Assembly: GCF_018991925.1 (NCBI RefSeq)
Contig: NW_024753848.1
Span: forward strand, 181,001-245,000
DNA from: Homarus americanus
Lineage: Eukaryota > Arthropoda > Malacostraca > Decapoda > Nephropidae
Direction of reading: 5' to 3'
Length of the DNA stretch: 64,000 bases
In this document: positions 13,775 through 25,457 of the stretch, one piece after another
Position numbering within the stretch: position 1 is the first letter of the stretch
Layout: each line of letters opens with the position of its first letter
Program-made: the position numbers and the translations under genes
The notes under the pieces: generated by a model
Databases searched by the model: none
Seen by the model: the letters and a program-made list of their open reading frames with translations, nothing else
Told to the model about the DNA's origin: nothing

Positions 13775-14701
13775 CAACACTATATTTTGAGTAACATAAT
13801 AAGAATCACATTGCAGTCAGCATTTGGTCACTGTTGGTGTTATTTGGAGAAGTAGACGATTTTTTTAAGAAATAAATTCTGTCACACCACAGCGATGGCT
13901 CCCAGACTCTTAAAAAATCGTAAGTTAAACCCACTTCCTTTCCCTTATTGGTGTCGTCCTTGAGTGGTGGTAAAAATGGCTACAATATTACTCTGAGACT
14001 CTACCTTACGATATAAAGAAACTGTTTTATCCTTAGTTATGGAGAAAAAATAATAATAACTTAAGCAACTGTTTTAAGAATCTGGGATTGTACTACAGAC
14101 CAGAGCTAGTGGAGGAGGAGGAAGGGGGTGGTGACCAAACCCCTCCCTCTGCACTGCAAGAATTCCTAAATGTGACTTTTTTCCTTCTTCACATTCTTAA
14201 ATCAGTAACTGAGAGACTTTACATATTTAACACTGAACTAAGTCTTAAATGAAGGAGACGGAGAAGTATATACAGTAATCCCTGTCCCTTCATTTTTACT
14301 AGTTGACTTTAGTTAATCAAAGATGATCCCTTAAACAGATCCTGAAGCCACTAGGAGCAACAAATCGCTATATACAATGACAGAATTAACACCCTAATCG
14401 ACCTACTACCCTCAGGATCTTCAGTTAATTCTTTACTGTTGGGTTAAACACAAAAAAATCCTCTCGTGTTTATTCATCGTTCTTGGTGTGACCCTCAGTT
14501 TCAATCACCCTGGAATAACATAGAAACAATGGTAATATCTCAAAGGTGTTATATAATTGGGAGTAATAAGACCATATAGTGTGTCTGGCTTCATCCTCTA
14601 CAACATTATGCATACCTGTGATGTTAACTAGGAGGCGTAGAAATCCTATTTGGTTATTGACTATGACACAATTACATGATCTGAATTCAAAGACTGGTCA
14701 T

Positions 14702-14756
<55 letters not shown>

Positions 14757-17700
14757 ACTTCGAAGGCCAAAACTGTATTGATAGGAGGTCTTCCCTTGCC
14801 TCCAAACATAACTTAAAGACAATGTAGCTCATTGAACCTCCTACAGTGTAAGAAGAGCCTACACAGTGTCCATTATCCTTATACCCAATGAGATTTAAAG
14901 TGTGATAAAAAGATTAAAATGATACAAAGAATCAAATTAATAATGTCCTTTAGCACATCACGTCGAGTTAATTACCAGATATATTTTACGTACTAATAAA
15001 TCTCCTAGTGGCTTCTTGGGATTTCTTGGGATTTATCTTATTAACACGAGTTAACTTAATCAACAAGCTAGTTCAGTTGTTTATCAGTAGTCATGGTGTA
15101 GTTATCTATATCAGTTCAGGGTTATAATAAATGCTATACCATGAGGGGAGTGGGAGAAAATGGAGAGGGGGAGAGGAGGGGACATATTCATAATATTAAA
15201 GTCACATGATGTAGGATCCTGCAGTGGGTGGGGTAAGGTGACCTCCCAACAGAACTCCAAGTGATGGTCTAGAGGTCACCAACAGCCTGTGGTGAAGAAT
15301 TGGTGATAATTAATCATTGATTAAGTTTGTAATCAAAAGGTCAGTCACCATCAGCAAATAGTGATCAGGAATTACTAATGATGATCAATCTTGTGGCTGA
15401 GTCACTAACAGTCGCTGATCAAGAATCACTGATAGCGGCGATCGCGGTGATGGTGGCAGCGATGGGATTTAGGCACCATCAGCGACCAGGGCGAGACAAG
15501 GTGCTGGGGTGCTATCCGTCATCTTCACACATGCTCAGCGAAAGTGACGACACAAACACAAAACAAAATTTTAACCTTAATAAAAAACTAAAGAAAAGAT
15601 ACAAAATATCTTTCATGTCATCTACAAAATTCACAAAAATAAAACTCTAAACAGCAGAAGAAAAAACAATCCCAAAAAACAAAGGATTTTTTTTTAAACA
15701 TACAACCCAAGGAATCTGGTGACATGCATCAGGGAATTTCCAACACTAATCTACCCCTAACATTCTGCAATTCTGATCATGCAAAAGTGCCAGCAACTCA
15801 AGCTACTGACGGACATGCACAGACTTGCAGCTGGGATAAAGGTAACTGACTAACTCATAGCGTCCTTCCACTAAGACACTCCTACCGCGGGTTCCCCAAC
15901 ACACGGCAGAGGACAAGCACAGGAAAGGCAATTCGACGGCATCTGGGTTAAGACCATCATACTTTAGAATAAAAAACAATGAGTAATTAACTTCTTTATA
16001 ACAACAATAAGATGATATGTTAGTTAGGGCAAGTTTTGCTTTACGTCTAGATGGGGTAGCTCACACCCACGCCAACGATTGCCTCTCCTCTCATCCACCT
16101 GAGGGGACCCGGTGTGTGGCTCACTAGCTAAGAGGAACCAAGACTCTAGGGTGGGAGCTAGAAGAGGTAGTAGTAGGCATGATATAAAAAGCTTCTGACA
16201 ATGAAGGTTGAGGGGGAGATGGAGTAGGTGAGGGACGAAAGGCATCTCTCTAGGGAGGGTTTTGATACTAAGAGGGAAGGAGGGCTGGTTTTTTTTTTTT
16301 GACTAAGAGGCTCAGGCTAATAGACTCAAGACCACTATAAAGAGTATATAGTAGCAGACCTGACGGACACACACACGTTGCCCAAACTCAGGGGCTTCGA
16401 GTGTTGTGTGGTGGTGTGCGAGCCTTGGTGATGCAACTGGTGGGCGTGGGAGGAAGAGACGAATATACGGTGAGAGATGGTGTAAGGGCGTGGGTGGTGA
16501 GGGGGAACAAGGAGGGAAGGGGGAGGCACAGAGGGGGATTTATACCATCTCCCTCACTACACACACACACACACACACACATCCTGACCAATGTTAAGCT
16601 TATTCTGATACATCTGACAGTAAACACAAGTACAAATGAACAAAATTAATGCACTTGTCAAGTAAATTTCTTTTTCCTCCCATTATAGAGAGATATAAAC
16701 CCTGTATTTACAACTTTTTATTGTCATATGAAATTTATATAAGAAGCTCTGGAACATTTGATTCAGTATTAATCATCTACAGATCTACAGGGTTCGTCCT
16801 ACAGTGAACAATTTACTTTAAGACAACACAACACAAGAAGTTCAAGGGATCATAGATATATAATTATACTCATTGTATAATTTGACAGGTGAAGTGAAAA
16901 TCCATCTCCAGGTGAGTTATAATGATCAGGTTCTATAGGATTATATAAGTATTATTAATTAGCCCTCCCCAGAACACTACAATAATTAAATATAAAGCAT
17001 TCAGAATTACTGTTTTATAGGTAGCATCTCTACACACCCGACTGACTGACTATGTAAACAAAGAGATGATGCACTTTCACTTTCCCAGCCAATTGAAGAA
17101 GATAAATAATGACCTCTATTGTCTTTAGATTCAGAATGAGCCCATTTTTCATATATAAAATTGCACTAATAAAATAAAATAATATAAATTGCCCGGATCC
17201 AGTACCATTAACGTCACTAATAACTTTGTTCTCTGCCAATTTTGTTCTTTTATTGAATTTAAGTTATTAATTTTAAACTGATTACTATTTAATTACAGAA
17301 GAAGTGTGGGATATCTGCCGAGCACCGAAGTAACACACATACACATAATGACTCCAACAGCGTAATGTCACGTTTACAAGGAACAACACAGACCCAAGTT
17401 ATAACTCAGATGGCGACAAATACTTTATGGCCACATGTGTTAGCGAGGTCTCAACCAATAGACACTCTCTAGACTTCAACTAGGTAGGATAATTTATTGT
17501 TTACTTTCACGAAAAATATTATAATTATTAGTTAAAGGATATGGTTATGCGTTTCAAGTGTGTAATATTGCAAGTGCGTGTGTAACATGACTTGACAACA
17601 AACATGGTGACCCCAAAACAGTGACCTCATTCCATGGTACTGAATCCTGGGCAGCAAAACACTCGTGACGTGAAACCTAACAGGAAAGCAAAACAAGTGT

Positions 17701-18220
17701 GCTGTCGGGGAGAATAATTTGGCGCGTGAGGTATGGTTGCTCATTATACAGGTATGCTCCAAGAGTGCATGCAGATATGTGTTCAGGCTGGAAGATAAAC
17801 TTGGATTACGACAAGTGAGCAACCCCCCAAAAATAATAATAATTAATAACAAAAATAAAAGCTGTAGAAGTTTTAGTTGAGGTAAAGCACAGGTTGAACT
17901 CACTAGGGGGAGTAACTCGAGCAAATAAAATCTCTTTGAAAAATTTACGAATGATAGTTTTTTTTATATCACACTTATAAATACGCAATTACCCTTCGCC
18001 ATCGTTACCTGGGATTAATTAAGCTGAAAATAGGTGTTTAGTTCATCCATAACAAGATCCCGTTTCTCACACCTGCGACAAACCAATTAACAAAGCAAAA
18101 ACAAACTATATATAATTAACACAACACTTACATCAACATCCATAACAAACATTGCCTTCAAAAAGCCCCCAAATATCGATGTTTATAAATTCATTCATCT
18201 GTGCACGTCAGTCATCTCAA
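13774..18220. other. TMEM117 last intron, mostly unique, no further gene seen
   Basis: Intronic DNA with small repeats: (CA)n at 14706-14755 and 16560-16580, and a tcactgatc-type degenerate repeat at 15300-15440. The ORFs at 15378-15650, 16024-16245 and 17532-17924 are not recognisable and lack coding context. Confidence 0.45.
14706..14755. repeat. (CA)n microsatellite
   Basis: Twenty-five CA dinucleotides. Confidence 0.97.
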
Positions 18221-18376
18221 ACACGAATAATAATAATACTAATAATACTAATAATACTAATACTAATAATAATAATAATAATAATGTCAATTTCTAACTG
18301 ATACTCACTACTTCAGATCAACCACAAGGTCAACCCACGTCATGCAGTATTTTGTAAACAGAGATGGATGTCAGTA

Positions 18377-18418
<42 letters not shown>

Positions 18419-18485
18419 ATTCCTCAATTATGTAACTGCATATGCTCTTTCAATAAACCGCTAATTATTATTATTATTATTATTA
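18221..18485. repeat. (AAT)n, (CA)n and (ATT)n cluster
   Basis: (AAT)n with act interruptions at 18221-18284, (CA)n at 18378-18417 and (ATT)n at 18463-18485. Confidence 0.92.
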
Positions 18486-18702
18486 CACACACGATCATAT
18501 CAGAAATAAAACCAATACTTATTAGGTGCAGTTGCTGTGATCACTTAATGGTGCATTATTTATTTAGGAGCAGTGCAACACGTAAATAAAAACATTTAAT
18601 ATATATTCTTGCGCTACGGTGCTTCATTTATTTGGTCTTCAAAACAATGACTGTGATGCCGTCTAGCCAATCAAGGTGAAGGTTGTATTGACACGTCACA
18701 GA

Positions 18703-19086
18703 CACGCAATGTTGCCACTTCTCACCCACACAATGCTGCCACTTCTCACCCACACAATGCTGCCACTTCTCACCCACACAATGTTGCCACTTCTCACCCA
18801 CACACCTTACACTTCTCATCCACACAATGTTGCCACTTCACCACACAATGTTGCCACTTCACCCATACAATGTTGCCACTTCTCATCCACACAATGTTGC
18901 CACTTCTCACCCACACAATGTTGCCACTTCTCATCCACACAATGTTGTCACGTCACACCCACGCAATGTTGTCACGTCACACCCACACAATGTTGCCACT
19001 TCTCACCCACACAATTTTGCCACTTCTCACCCACACAATGTTGCCACTTCTCACCCACACAACGTTGCCACTTCTCACCCAGACAA
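18703..19086. repeat. 24-bp minisatellite next to a TMEM117 donor
   Basis: About 16 copies of a unit containing caatgttgccacttctcacc with variants (gtcacgtcacaccc; atccacac). It ends ~38 bp from the donor of the exon at 19125-19258, on the intron side. ORFs across it in several frames are periodic artefacts. Confidence 0.95.
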
Positions 19087-19124
19087 CCACACCAACTCTT
19101 CCCGCGTTCTGGCACACCTCTAAC

Positions 19125-19258
19125 CTGGGTAGGCGGGAAGCGTCCGTAGAGGGAGACGAGCGTGAAGAGCATGACGAAGCCAAGGATGTTAGGGATGAAT
19201 GCTGTACACTTGACCCACAGACTGTACCCCATGTAGCGTGAGTACATGAACATATCCT
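19125..19258 (-). CDS. TMEM117: TMEM117 exon, last membrane segment
   Basis: The minus-strand acceptor attacattacag precedes base 19258; the exon starts with two bases of a split codon and ends ACCCAG before donor GTTAGA at 19124. It encodes DMFMYSRYMGYSLWVKCTAF followed by IPNILGFVMLFTLVSLYGRF. This corresponds to the vertebrate GDMFLHSRFIG, DVKCLAFVPS and terminal membrane helix ending in GRF. The helix (about 20 hydrophobic residues) is the final predicted transmembrane segment. The phase (1 in, 0 out) fits both neighbours. Confidence 0.92.
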
Positions 19259-19341
19259 CTGTAATGTAATGTGGTGAGTTAGTACTGTACTCAGTGTTTG
19301 AGTGAGTACGTATTATTAAGGCAGTTGATGTTATGATTTAC

Positions 19342-19492
19342 CTGACCTAACCTAATCTAACCTAACCTAACCTAACCTAACCTAACCTAACCTAACTAAA
19401 CCTAACCTAACCTAACCTAACCTAACCTAACCTAACCTAACTAAACCTAACCTAACTAAACCTAACCTAACCTAACCTAACCTCACCTAAAC
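19342..19492 (+). repeat. Interstitial (CCTAA)n array
   Basis: About 28 CCTAA pentamers, mostly perfect, with a few actaa variants; in the intron just upstream of the exon at 19125-19258. Confidence 0.95.
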
Positions 19493-19574
19493 TGGAATCC
19501 ATCAAAGCATTTCTTTTCCCAGGTCAGTCTCCTCCCCTCCCCTCCCTTGCAAGAAATAAATGGCAGCCACATTT

Positions 19575-19735
19575 ATCCCGAGAGAGAAAAAAAGAAAGAA
19601 AGAAAGAAAGTGGCTTTTGAAAGAGAGAGGAAGAGAGAGAGAGAGAGAGAGAGTGTATGTGTGTGCGTTTGGTTACGAGAACAGCTGATGCAAATGGCGT
19701 CGAATGAACCCAGAGACCTCAAGTGCATCTATAGG

Positions 19736-19767
<32 letters not shown>
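19575..19767. repeat. (GAAA)n, (GA)n and (CT)n tracts
   Basis: Short GAAA and GA tracts at 19580-19654 and a CT tract at 19741-19767. Confidence 0.9.
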
Positions 19768-19773
<6 letters not shown>

Positions 19774-19857
19774 TCAACCTTTCACCACTTGTCTTCTTTC
19801 TTCCCTTCTCTCTCCTTTTCCCCATTTATTTCTTCTTTTCCCTTAAACTCTCATCTC

Positions 19858-19998
19858 GACGACCAATCCCAACACACTATGAAAATCAAGGACCAATCAC
19901 CACGCGCCATGAGAGCCAATGACCAATCAGCACACATCCTGGGGACGATGGATCAATCAGTTCGACTACGTCATGATGGAAATGGACCAATCAGGGTA
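19858..19998. repeat. Degenerate repeat with CCAAT boxes (gaccaatca)
   Basis: Five spaced copies of gaccaatc or gatcaatca over 140 bp with divergent spacers. It is a worn minisatellite or a cluster of CCAAT motifs. Confidence 0.6.
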
Positions 19999-20052
19999 CG
20001 TGTTACCCCCATAAGCGTGGATGCTGCCAAATCACATCTGGCGGGTGTCAAG

Positions 20053-20640
20053 GGAGGGGGATGAGGAGGGGATGAGGGAGGGGATGAGGGAGGGGAGATG
20101 ATGGAGGGGGGATGAGGAGGGGGAGATGATGGGTGAAGTGGAAGACGGAAGTTATGAAAAATGGTAATGGGAGAAGTAAAAGGAGATCAAGAGAGGAAGG
20201 AGGGGAGGAGGGAGGAGGAGGAGGAGGAGGAGGAGAAGAAGGTACAGGAGGAGGGGAGGACGGAGGTAAAGAGGAGGAAGAGGAAGAGAGGGGTAGGGAG
20301 AGGAGGAAGAGAAGAAAGAGCAGAAAGAGGAAGTAGGGAGGAGAGGCAAGAGGAGGATGAGGGAGGGAGGAGGAGGAGGAGGAGGAGGAGGAGAAAGGTA
20401 AAGTAGGAGGAGGACTGAGGGAGGTTAAGGAGGAGGAGGAGGAAGAGGAGCACCCTGACGAAGAAACAATGGTTGGAAGAGACAGAGAGACTTTACGGAG
20501 ATGCATTGAAGCCCAGGAAGAACGAATGGTCTCCTGGGAAGGTAGGAGGGCCGAGATGTATGGTGGGGGAGGGGAGGGGGAGGGGGGGAGAGAGAGGAAG
20601 GGAGGGGGGGAGGAGGAGGAGAAGGGAAGGAAGATATAAG
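20053..20640. repeat. ~590-bp polypurine (GGA-rich) tract
   Basis: Almost pure A/G on the plus strand with mirror-symmetric GGA runs, capable of triplex or G-quadruplex formation. The many Glu/Arg/Gly or Ser/Pro/Leu-rich ORFs here are compositional artefacts. Confidence 0.95.
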
Positions 20641-20698
20641 GGAAATACTCAGGAAGATAAATGAGAGCAAAGAGTGCAAGGGAGAAGGAAGATTAAGG

Positions 20699-20702
<4 letters not shown>

Positions 20703-20770
<68 letters not shown>
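20703..20770. repeat. (CA)n microsatellite
   Basis: About 34 CA dinucleotides. Confidence 0.98.
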
Positions 20771-20773
<3 letters not shown>

Positions 20774-20915
20774 ACAGATCGACCTTGAAGATGCGCTTGT
20801 AGGAGCCAAAATTCTCCCCTGTAATTAAAACGTTTACCTTATCCTAAATTAACCTGCCTGTTCTACCTTACGTTAGCTTAATTCTAACATAGCCAGTACC
20901 AATGACTGTGTTCCG

Positions 20916-20918
<3 letters not shown>

Positions 20919-20978
<60 letters not shown>
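20919..20978. repeat. (AAT)n microsatellite
   Basis: About 20 AAT trinucleotides. Confidence 0.97.
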
Positions 20979-20979
<1 letters not shown>

Positions 20980-21261
20980 TTAATAACAGCCTTATATAAT
21001 AAAACAATAATGACGAAAACTCTATAAAGAAAGACAAATATTCAATGAAGGAAGAAAGAAGACTAAGAATAAATATGCAGAAAGAAGGAAAAATCATAAA
21101 ATAATACAACTGAAGAAAAAATAAATACAAAATTAAGAAACAATAAAGAAAACACAGATAAACGAAAAGACTTAACTCTACCCCTTACTCGCCCGTCTCC
21201 CCAACCCCCCCCAGACCAATTTAAACAAGTCACCCTTAAAACACTCCGAAGCAGCTCTTAC

Positions 21262-21387
21262 GTTCTCTATAAGGCCTTCCTGTTTCATTGTCCATACGAG
21301 ATCGGGCTTCCCACGACCACTCCGTCTCGTTATTCTCGTTTACGAAAATCGGATCTTCCACGGAGTACACATTCCTGCTGTTGGGAT
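21262..21387 (-). CDS. TMEM117: TMEM117 exon, extramembrane loop before last membrane segment
   Basis: Acceptor catgtttccacag lies above base 21387 and donor GTAAGA starts at 21261. The exon is 126 bp, phase 1 at both ends, so its loss would keep the frame. It encodes PNSRNVYSVEDPIFVNENNE followed by TEWSWEARSRMDNETGRPYRE. This aligns with the vertebrate loop containing IYTV, LSWEWRS and an NxT sequon. One or more NET sequons are present here too, consistent with a glycosylated luminal or extracellular loop. Divergence is higher than in the membrane exons, as expected for a loop. Confidence 0.88.
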
Positions 21388-21522
21388 CTGTGGAAACATG
21401 TGAAAATGAGGAACTTGTCGATTAGGCGGAATATGAAAGGCAATCAAAGAAAATGGTCCACGTTGAGGGGATACTATGCTATCCCTTTTAAGGCAGAGAG
21501 GTGAAGATATACAGGAGATAAA

Positions 21523-21525
21523 TAG

Positions 21526-21586
<61 letters not shown>
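21523..21586. repeat. (GATA)n microsatellite
   Basis: Fifteen gata units, ending in a gataaata variant. Confidence 0.97.
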
Positions 21587-21587
<1 letters not shown>

Positions 21588-21900
21588 ATAAGTATTTCTT
21601 CCGTTGACATAAAGGAATACAACCCAATAACACCATTTAAAACTGTTTTCAAATCTCATATTGTAATTCTCAATAAATTCAATGTTTACTCATTACACAA
21701 GAGTAATAGAGAAAATGTATAACTTTATGATATATTAACAAAACGAGGAAAGTGATGATGGCAGCAGTGGGCGCGGGAATATTTATGAGCGTTAAAATTA
21801 TTACTGAGAATATTTAATTTTAAAATCCCTACCAACCTGTAGTCGTAATTTCACTGAAGTAATAATAATAAATAATATTAATACAATAATAATAATGGCG

Positions 21901-21938
<38 letters not shown>

Positions 21939-22306
21939 TACACATTACACCAATATATTGACCAGTAATGAATACTTATAGCAGCCTTGTAGCTACGACT
22001 AAAAAATACAACATGTCGTAGAAGAACTAGCGTAACTCTCACGGTATACGTTCTATCGCTGGGAAATATTTCACCTCAAAATTTACACACACACTCATTT
22101 GGCGCCGTAACATGTGAAGTAAATTTAGCGAACAAAACTCTGGAGGCGACACCGTGCGGGCCTGGGTGTTGTTTATGACTGCCGCCAGGGGACCTAACGC
22201 TGCTAGTGTATCATAATTACTATTACGAATACTACGGCTATTATTATTTCTTCAACTGCTATTACTATTACTTCTACTGCTACTAAGGCTGGTACTTTTA
22301 TTATTA
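21587..22306. other. TMEM117 intron, AT-rich, no gene seen
   Basis: Unique AT-rich DNA with AAT tracts near 21860-21935. Confidence 0.5.
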
Positions 22307-22654
22307 CTGACCGTAGAGGACAACACTTGACTATGTACTGACCGTAGGGGGACGACACTCACCTATGTACTGACCATAGGGGTACGACACTCCCCTATGT
22401 ACTGACCGTAGGGGACGACGACTACCTATGTACTGGACCGTAAGGGGGACGACACTTACCTTATGTACTGACCGTAGGGGGACGACACTTACCTATGTAC
22501 TGACCGTAGGGGACGACACTCACCTATGTACTGACTGTAGGGGGACGACACTCACCTATGTACTGACCGTAGGGGACGACACTTACCTATGTACTGACCG
22601 TAGGGGACGACACTCACCTATGTACTGACCATAGGGGTACGACACCTACCTATG
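22307..22654 (-). repeat. 31/32-bp minisatellite derived from a TMEM117 exon/donor boundary
   Basis: Eleven tandem copies of a 31-32-bp unit. Read on the minus strand, each unit is cctacggtcagtacatag then gtaagtgtcgtc or gtgagtgtcgtc. That is the last 18 bases of the TMEM117 exon at 24406-24672 (coding YGQYI plus one base) followed by its splice donor and the first intron bases. Seven of these eleven copies keep an intact GTRAGT donor; others carry gtaggt, gtagtc or gggagt versions. A twelfth, intact copy (24375-24405) abuts the exon itself; the LINE at 22655-24374 now separates it from the rest. Confidence 0.9.
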
Positions 22655-24374
22655 AAGAGGGTATTAGAAATAAACTGTCAAAGCTAAAGGTCCATAAGAG
22701 TCCCGGCCCTGACATGGTGCATCCTAGAGTGCTAAGAGAGTTGAGCAACGAGCTTGCCGAGCCCCTGAAGATCCTATTTTGTAAATGCCTGGATGAACGA
22801 AAGGTCCCCAGTGAATGGAAAGTGGCTTATGTGAGTCCTATCTTCAAGAAGGGCGATCGTCACTATAGACCGGTGAGCCTGACCAGCATAATATGTAAAG
22901 TACTTGAGAGTATTATCAGAGATGCCGCGATGGAACATCTACTACGAAACAACCTTGTAAAGGATTGCCAACACGGTTTTATGCCGGGGCGCTCCTGCTT
23001 AACACAATTGCTCAAGGTAATGGATATTTGGACCCATATTCTGGTACGGGGTGGTAATATCGACAATATTTACCTAGCTTTTGCCGAGGCTTTCGACAGT
23101 GTACCCCACGAAAGGCTGAAAATCAAACTGAAAGGGTAAGGAATTCGGGGAAATGTCATAGTGTGGATAGAAGACTTTCTACATGACCGCAAGCAGTGTG
23201 TGGTGATTAATGGTACGAAATCATCATCCGTACCTGTCACAAGCGGGGTACCACAAGGCAGTGTATTGGGCCCACTGTTGTTTGTTTATTTTATAAATGA
23301 CATGCCTGACGTTGTACACTCCTCCATACAAATGTTTGCCGATGACGCCAAGTTATTTCGGGAGAACCAAGCGGACTGTGAAGAGCTGCAGAAAGACCTC
23401 TGTGGGCACCAAAAATGGTCGAAGAATGGCTGCTGAGATTCAATGTCACGAAGTGTAAGAGGATGCACCTGGGGCATACCAACGGTAAGGAGGCGTATCA
23501 TATGTCCCAACGGGATGAAGAAACTGCACTATTTGAGACTGAATGTGAGAAGGACCTAGGTGTGTATATTGACAATGAGCTGAAGTTTTCGGGCCATTGC
23601 GAGAAGAAGGTAAATCAGGCAAATAAATTATTGGGTCTTATAAGAAGGTCGTTCAGATATCTAGATTCTAGACGGTCCGTCCCTCGTAACGATCTTCAAG
23701 AGTGAAGTGCTTCCCCATCTGGAGTACTGTTGTACTGTGCAGATCATTGTCATTCCTAAAAACCCACTTTGGATTTGAATGTTATGTAGCGTAATATGAA
23801 TTAAAGTGGGTTTTTAGGAATGATAATGATGTGCGCAGTACACTGTCACCCCGTCTGGTCCCCGAGATATGCTAGGGACTGTCAGTTGGCTGAAAATGTT
23901 CAAAGGAGGGCCACCAGACTGGTGCCTGCACTTCGGCACCTCAACTACCCTGAGAGATAGGAGCGCCTGAACTTACCTAGCTAATACTACAGACGGGCAA
24001 GGGGGGACCTAACTGAGGTATATAAGCATCTCAGGGGGCACTACTCAGTCGAGTGTCCTTACTTGCAGCTGGCGGACGCTCGCCCCACAAGGGGTCACAG
24101 CTCAAGATTGAAGAAGCCGCAAGTCCAGAAAACTGTGAGGGCAAACTTTTTCGGAGTGAAAGTTGTGAACTCTTGGAACAATCTACCAGAGAGTGTTGTG
24201 ATGGCACCGAGTGCGAGCTCTTTCAAGACAAGACTTGACCAACACTGGAACAGGTTCAGGTACATTCAGGAGCCAGTGCATGCCCAGTACTTGCCAATAG
24301 TGCGTAACACAGACGTGACCGATCGCCCAAGCGGCTAACGAGCCGATTAGTGGTGAAGAGGATAAAAGTTAAAG
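22655..24374 (+). mobile_element. 5'-truncated, dead CR1-like non-LTR retrotransposon (reverse transcriptase)
   Basis: The plus-strand translation shows the CR1/Jockey-type RT order: KSPGPD, EWKVAYVSPIFKKGD, YRPVSLTS, HGFMPGRSC, motif A as IYLAFAEAFDSVPHERL, GVPQGSVLGPLLF, motif C FADDAKLF, then LGVYIDNELKFSGH and a tail with NSWNNLPESVV and SFKTRLDQHW. It is broken in several ways: the first catalytic Asp of motif A is Ala, an in-frame TAA lies at 23137-23139, a frameshift near 23415, a short deletion before HYRPVSL, a stop in the linker near 23957, and an inserted 110-bp palindrome. The 5' part (endonuclease, start of ORF2) is missing. A tatg flanks both sides (22651-22654 and 24375-24378), a possible short target-site duplication. 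It is inserted within the exon-derived minisatellite, antisense to TMEM117. Confidence 0.92.
23731..23841. mobile_element. 110-bp palindromic MITE inserted in the LINE
   Basis: Terminal inverted repeats of ~39 bp (containing gtactg, atcatt, tcattcctaaaaacccactt) flank a ~32-bp loop; four mismatches between arms. The insertion interrupts the LINE between codons for EYC and HPVWSP and is flanked by actgt on both sides (23726-23730 and 23842-23846), a 5-bp target-site duplication. Removing it restores the expected LINE reading. Confidence 0.85.
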
Positions 24375-24405
24375 TATGCACTGACCGTAAGGTGACGACA
24401 CTTAC
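24375..24405 (-). promoter_or_regulatory. TMEM117: TMEM117 splice donor and adjoining minisatellite copy
   Basis: The donor GTAAGT at 24405-24400 (minus strand) follows ATAG at the exon end. The next bases form the repeat copy nearest the exon, before the LINE boundary. This is the presumed ancestral junction of the minisatellite at 22307-22654. Confidence 0.75.
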
Positions 24406-24672
24406 CTATGTACTGACCGTAGGGGGCAGGACTATAAAAAATCTGGTTCTTCCACATGTTGAGGTCGAGGATCATGACGAGGAAGATGATGCCGTAGTTG
24501 AACCACTTCCCGGTGACGGAGGTCTGGGCGTACTTCCACTGCAGGATGTGGGTGGAGAAGCCAGGTAGGTTCACGTCGATGGTGGAGGTGAAGTGAGGGA
24601 AGTCCCAATCCTGCATCACTATCAGTAAGTCCATAACCAGGATGAAGGATGCCAGAAACGCCCGGGAGAGCT
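24406..24672 (-). CDS. TMEM117: TMEM117 exon, central conserved core
   Basis: Minus-strand acceptor accaacacag lies above base 24672; perfect donor GTAAGT from 24405. The exon encodes LSRAFLASFILVMDLLIVMQ, then DWDFPHFTSTIDVNLPGF, then SVTGKWFNYGIIFLVMIL, DLNMWKNQIFY and PYGQYI. These are the most conserved parts of TMEM117 (vertebrate SRAFLASFILV, LLIVMQDW, DVNLPG, TGKWFNYGIIFLV, LDLNMWKNQIFY, YGQYIG). Two hydrophobic helices flank the DVNLPG loop. The loop before TGKWF is ~10 residues shorter than in vertebrates. The phase (1 in, 1 out) matches the exons at 32217 and 21262. Confidence 0.95.
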
Positions 24673-24785
24673 CTGTGTTGGTGAGGATAACAGAGGAGGA
24701 ATGGACGTGTTTAATGACAGTTTGCTAAGTTTACCATGGAAAAGATTACGCTCTCTTTGTATCATCAAGTTGTACGTTTTCTATA

Positions 24786-25055
24786 ATTATATCACCATGG
24801 TATACATTTCTATACACCACCCAGGCATACGTTTTCTGTAACAATATCACCATGGCATACATTTCTATACACCACCCAGGCATACGTTTTCTATAACAAT
24901 ATCACCATGGCATACATTTCTATACACCACCCAGGCATACGTTTTCTATAACAATATCACCATGGCATACATTTCTATACACCACCCAGGCATACGTTTT
25001 CTATAACAATATCACCATGGCATACATTTCTACACACCACCCAGGCATACGTTTT
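24786..25055. repeat. 55-bp minisatellite upstream of the 24406-24672 exon
   Basis: Five near-identical copies containing atcaccatggcatacatttc and caccacccaggcatacgt, ~110 bp upstream of the exon's acceptor. The first copy has gta in place of gca. Confidence 0.95.
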
Positions 25056-25384
25056 CTAAATATTGATAAATTCGTACTCAAGCCTTCCAGACAGAATAAA
25101 TAAACTTAATCCAAACTTCTGACCATAACTTACGATATTTTTTCCCCTCACAAACTTACGACTAAATAGACGCAAAGGAAGTTCACGAAGGAGTTTCTAT
25201 GTAAATTAATCTCACATAGAAAACTCAATAAAATTATGGCGTTCGAGTTCGATAATTACGGAGTGGCGTTCGAGTTTCTTAAATTTCCTGATGTATATAA
25301 CTTGTGATTTGAAAAGGATATATATATATAATTATATAAACAAGGCGCGTGTGTGTGTGTGTGTATTGTGTAAGAGATCGGTAA

Positions 25385-25457
<73 letters not shown>

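Noticed and set aside
17532..17924. 130-codon minus-strand ORF
   Set aside because: Hydrophobic stretch comes from an AAT tract; no similarity recognised and it lies inside the TMEM117 intron without exon signals that fit.
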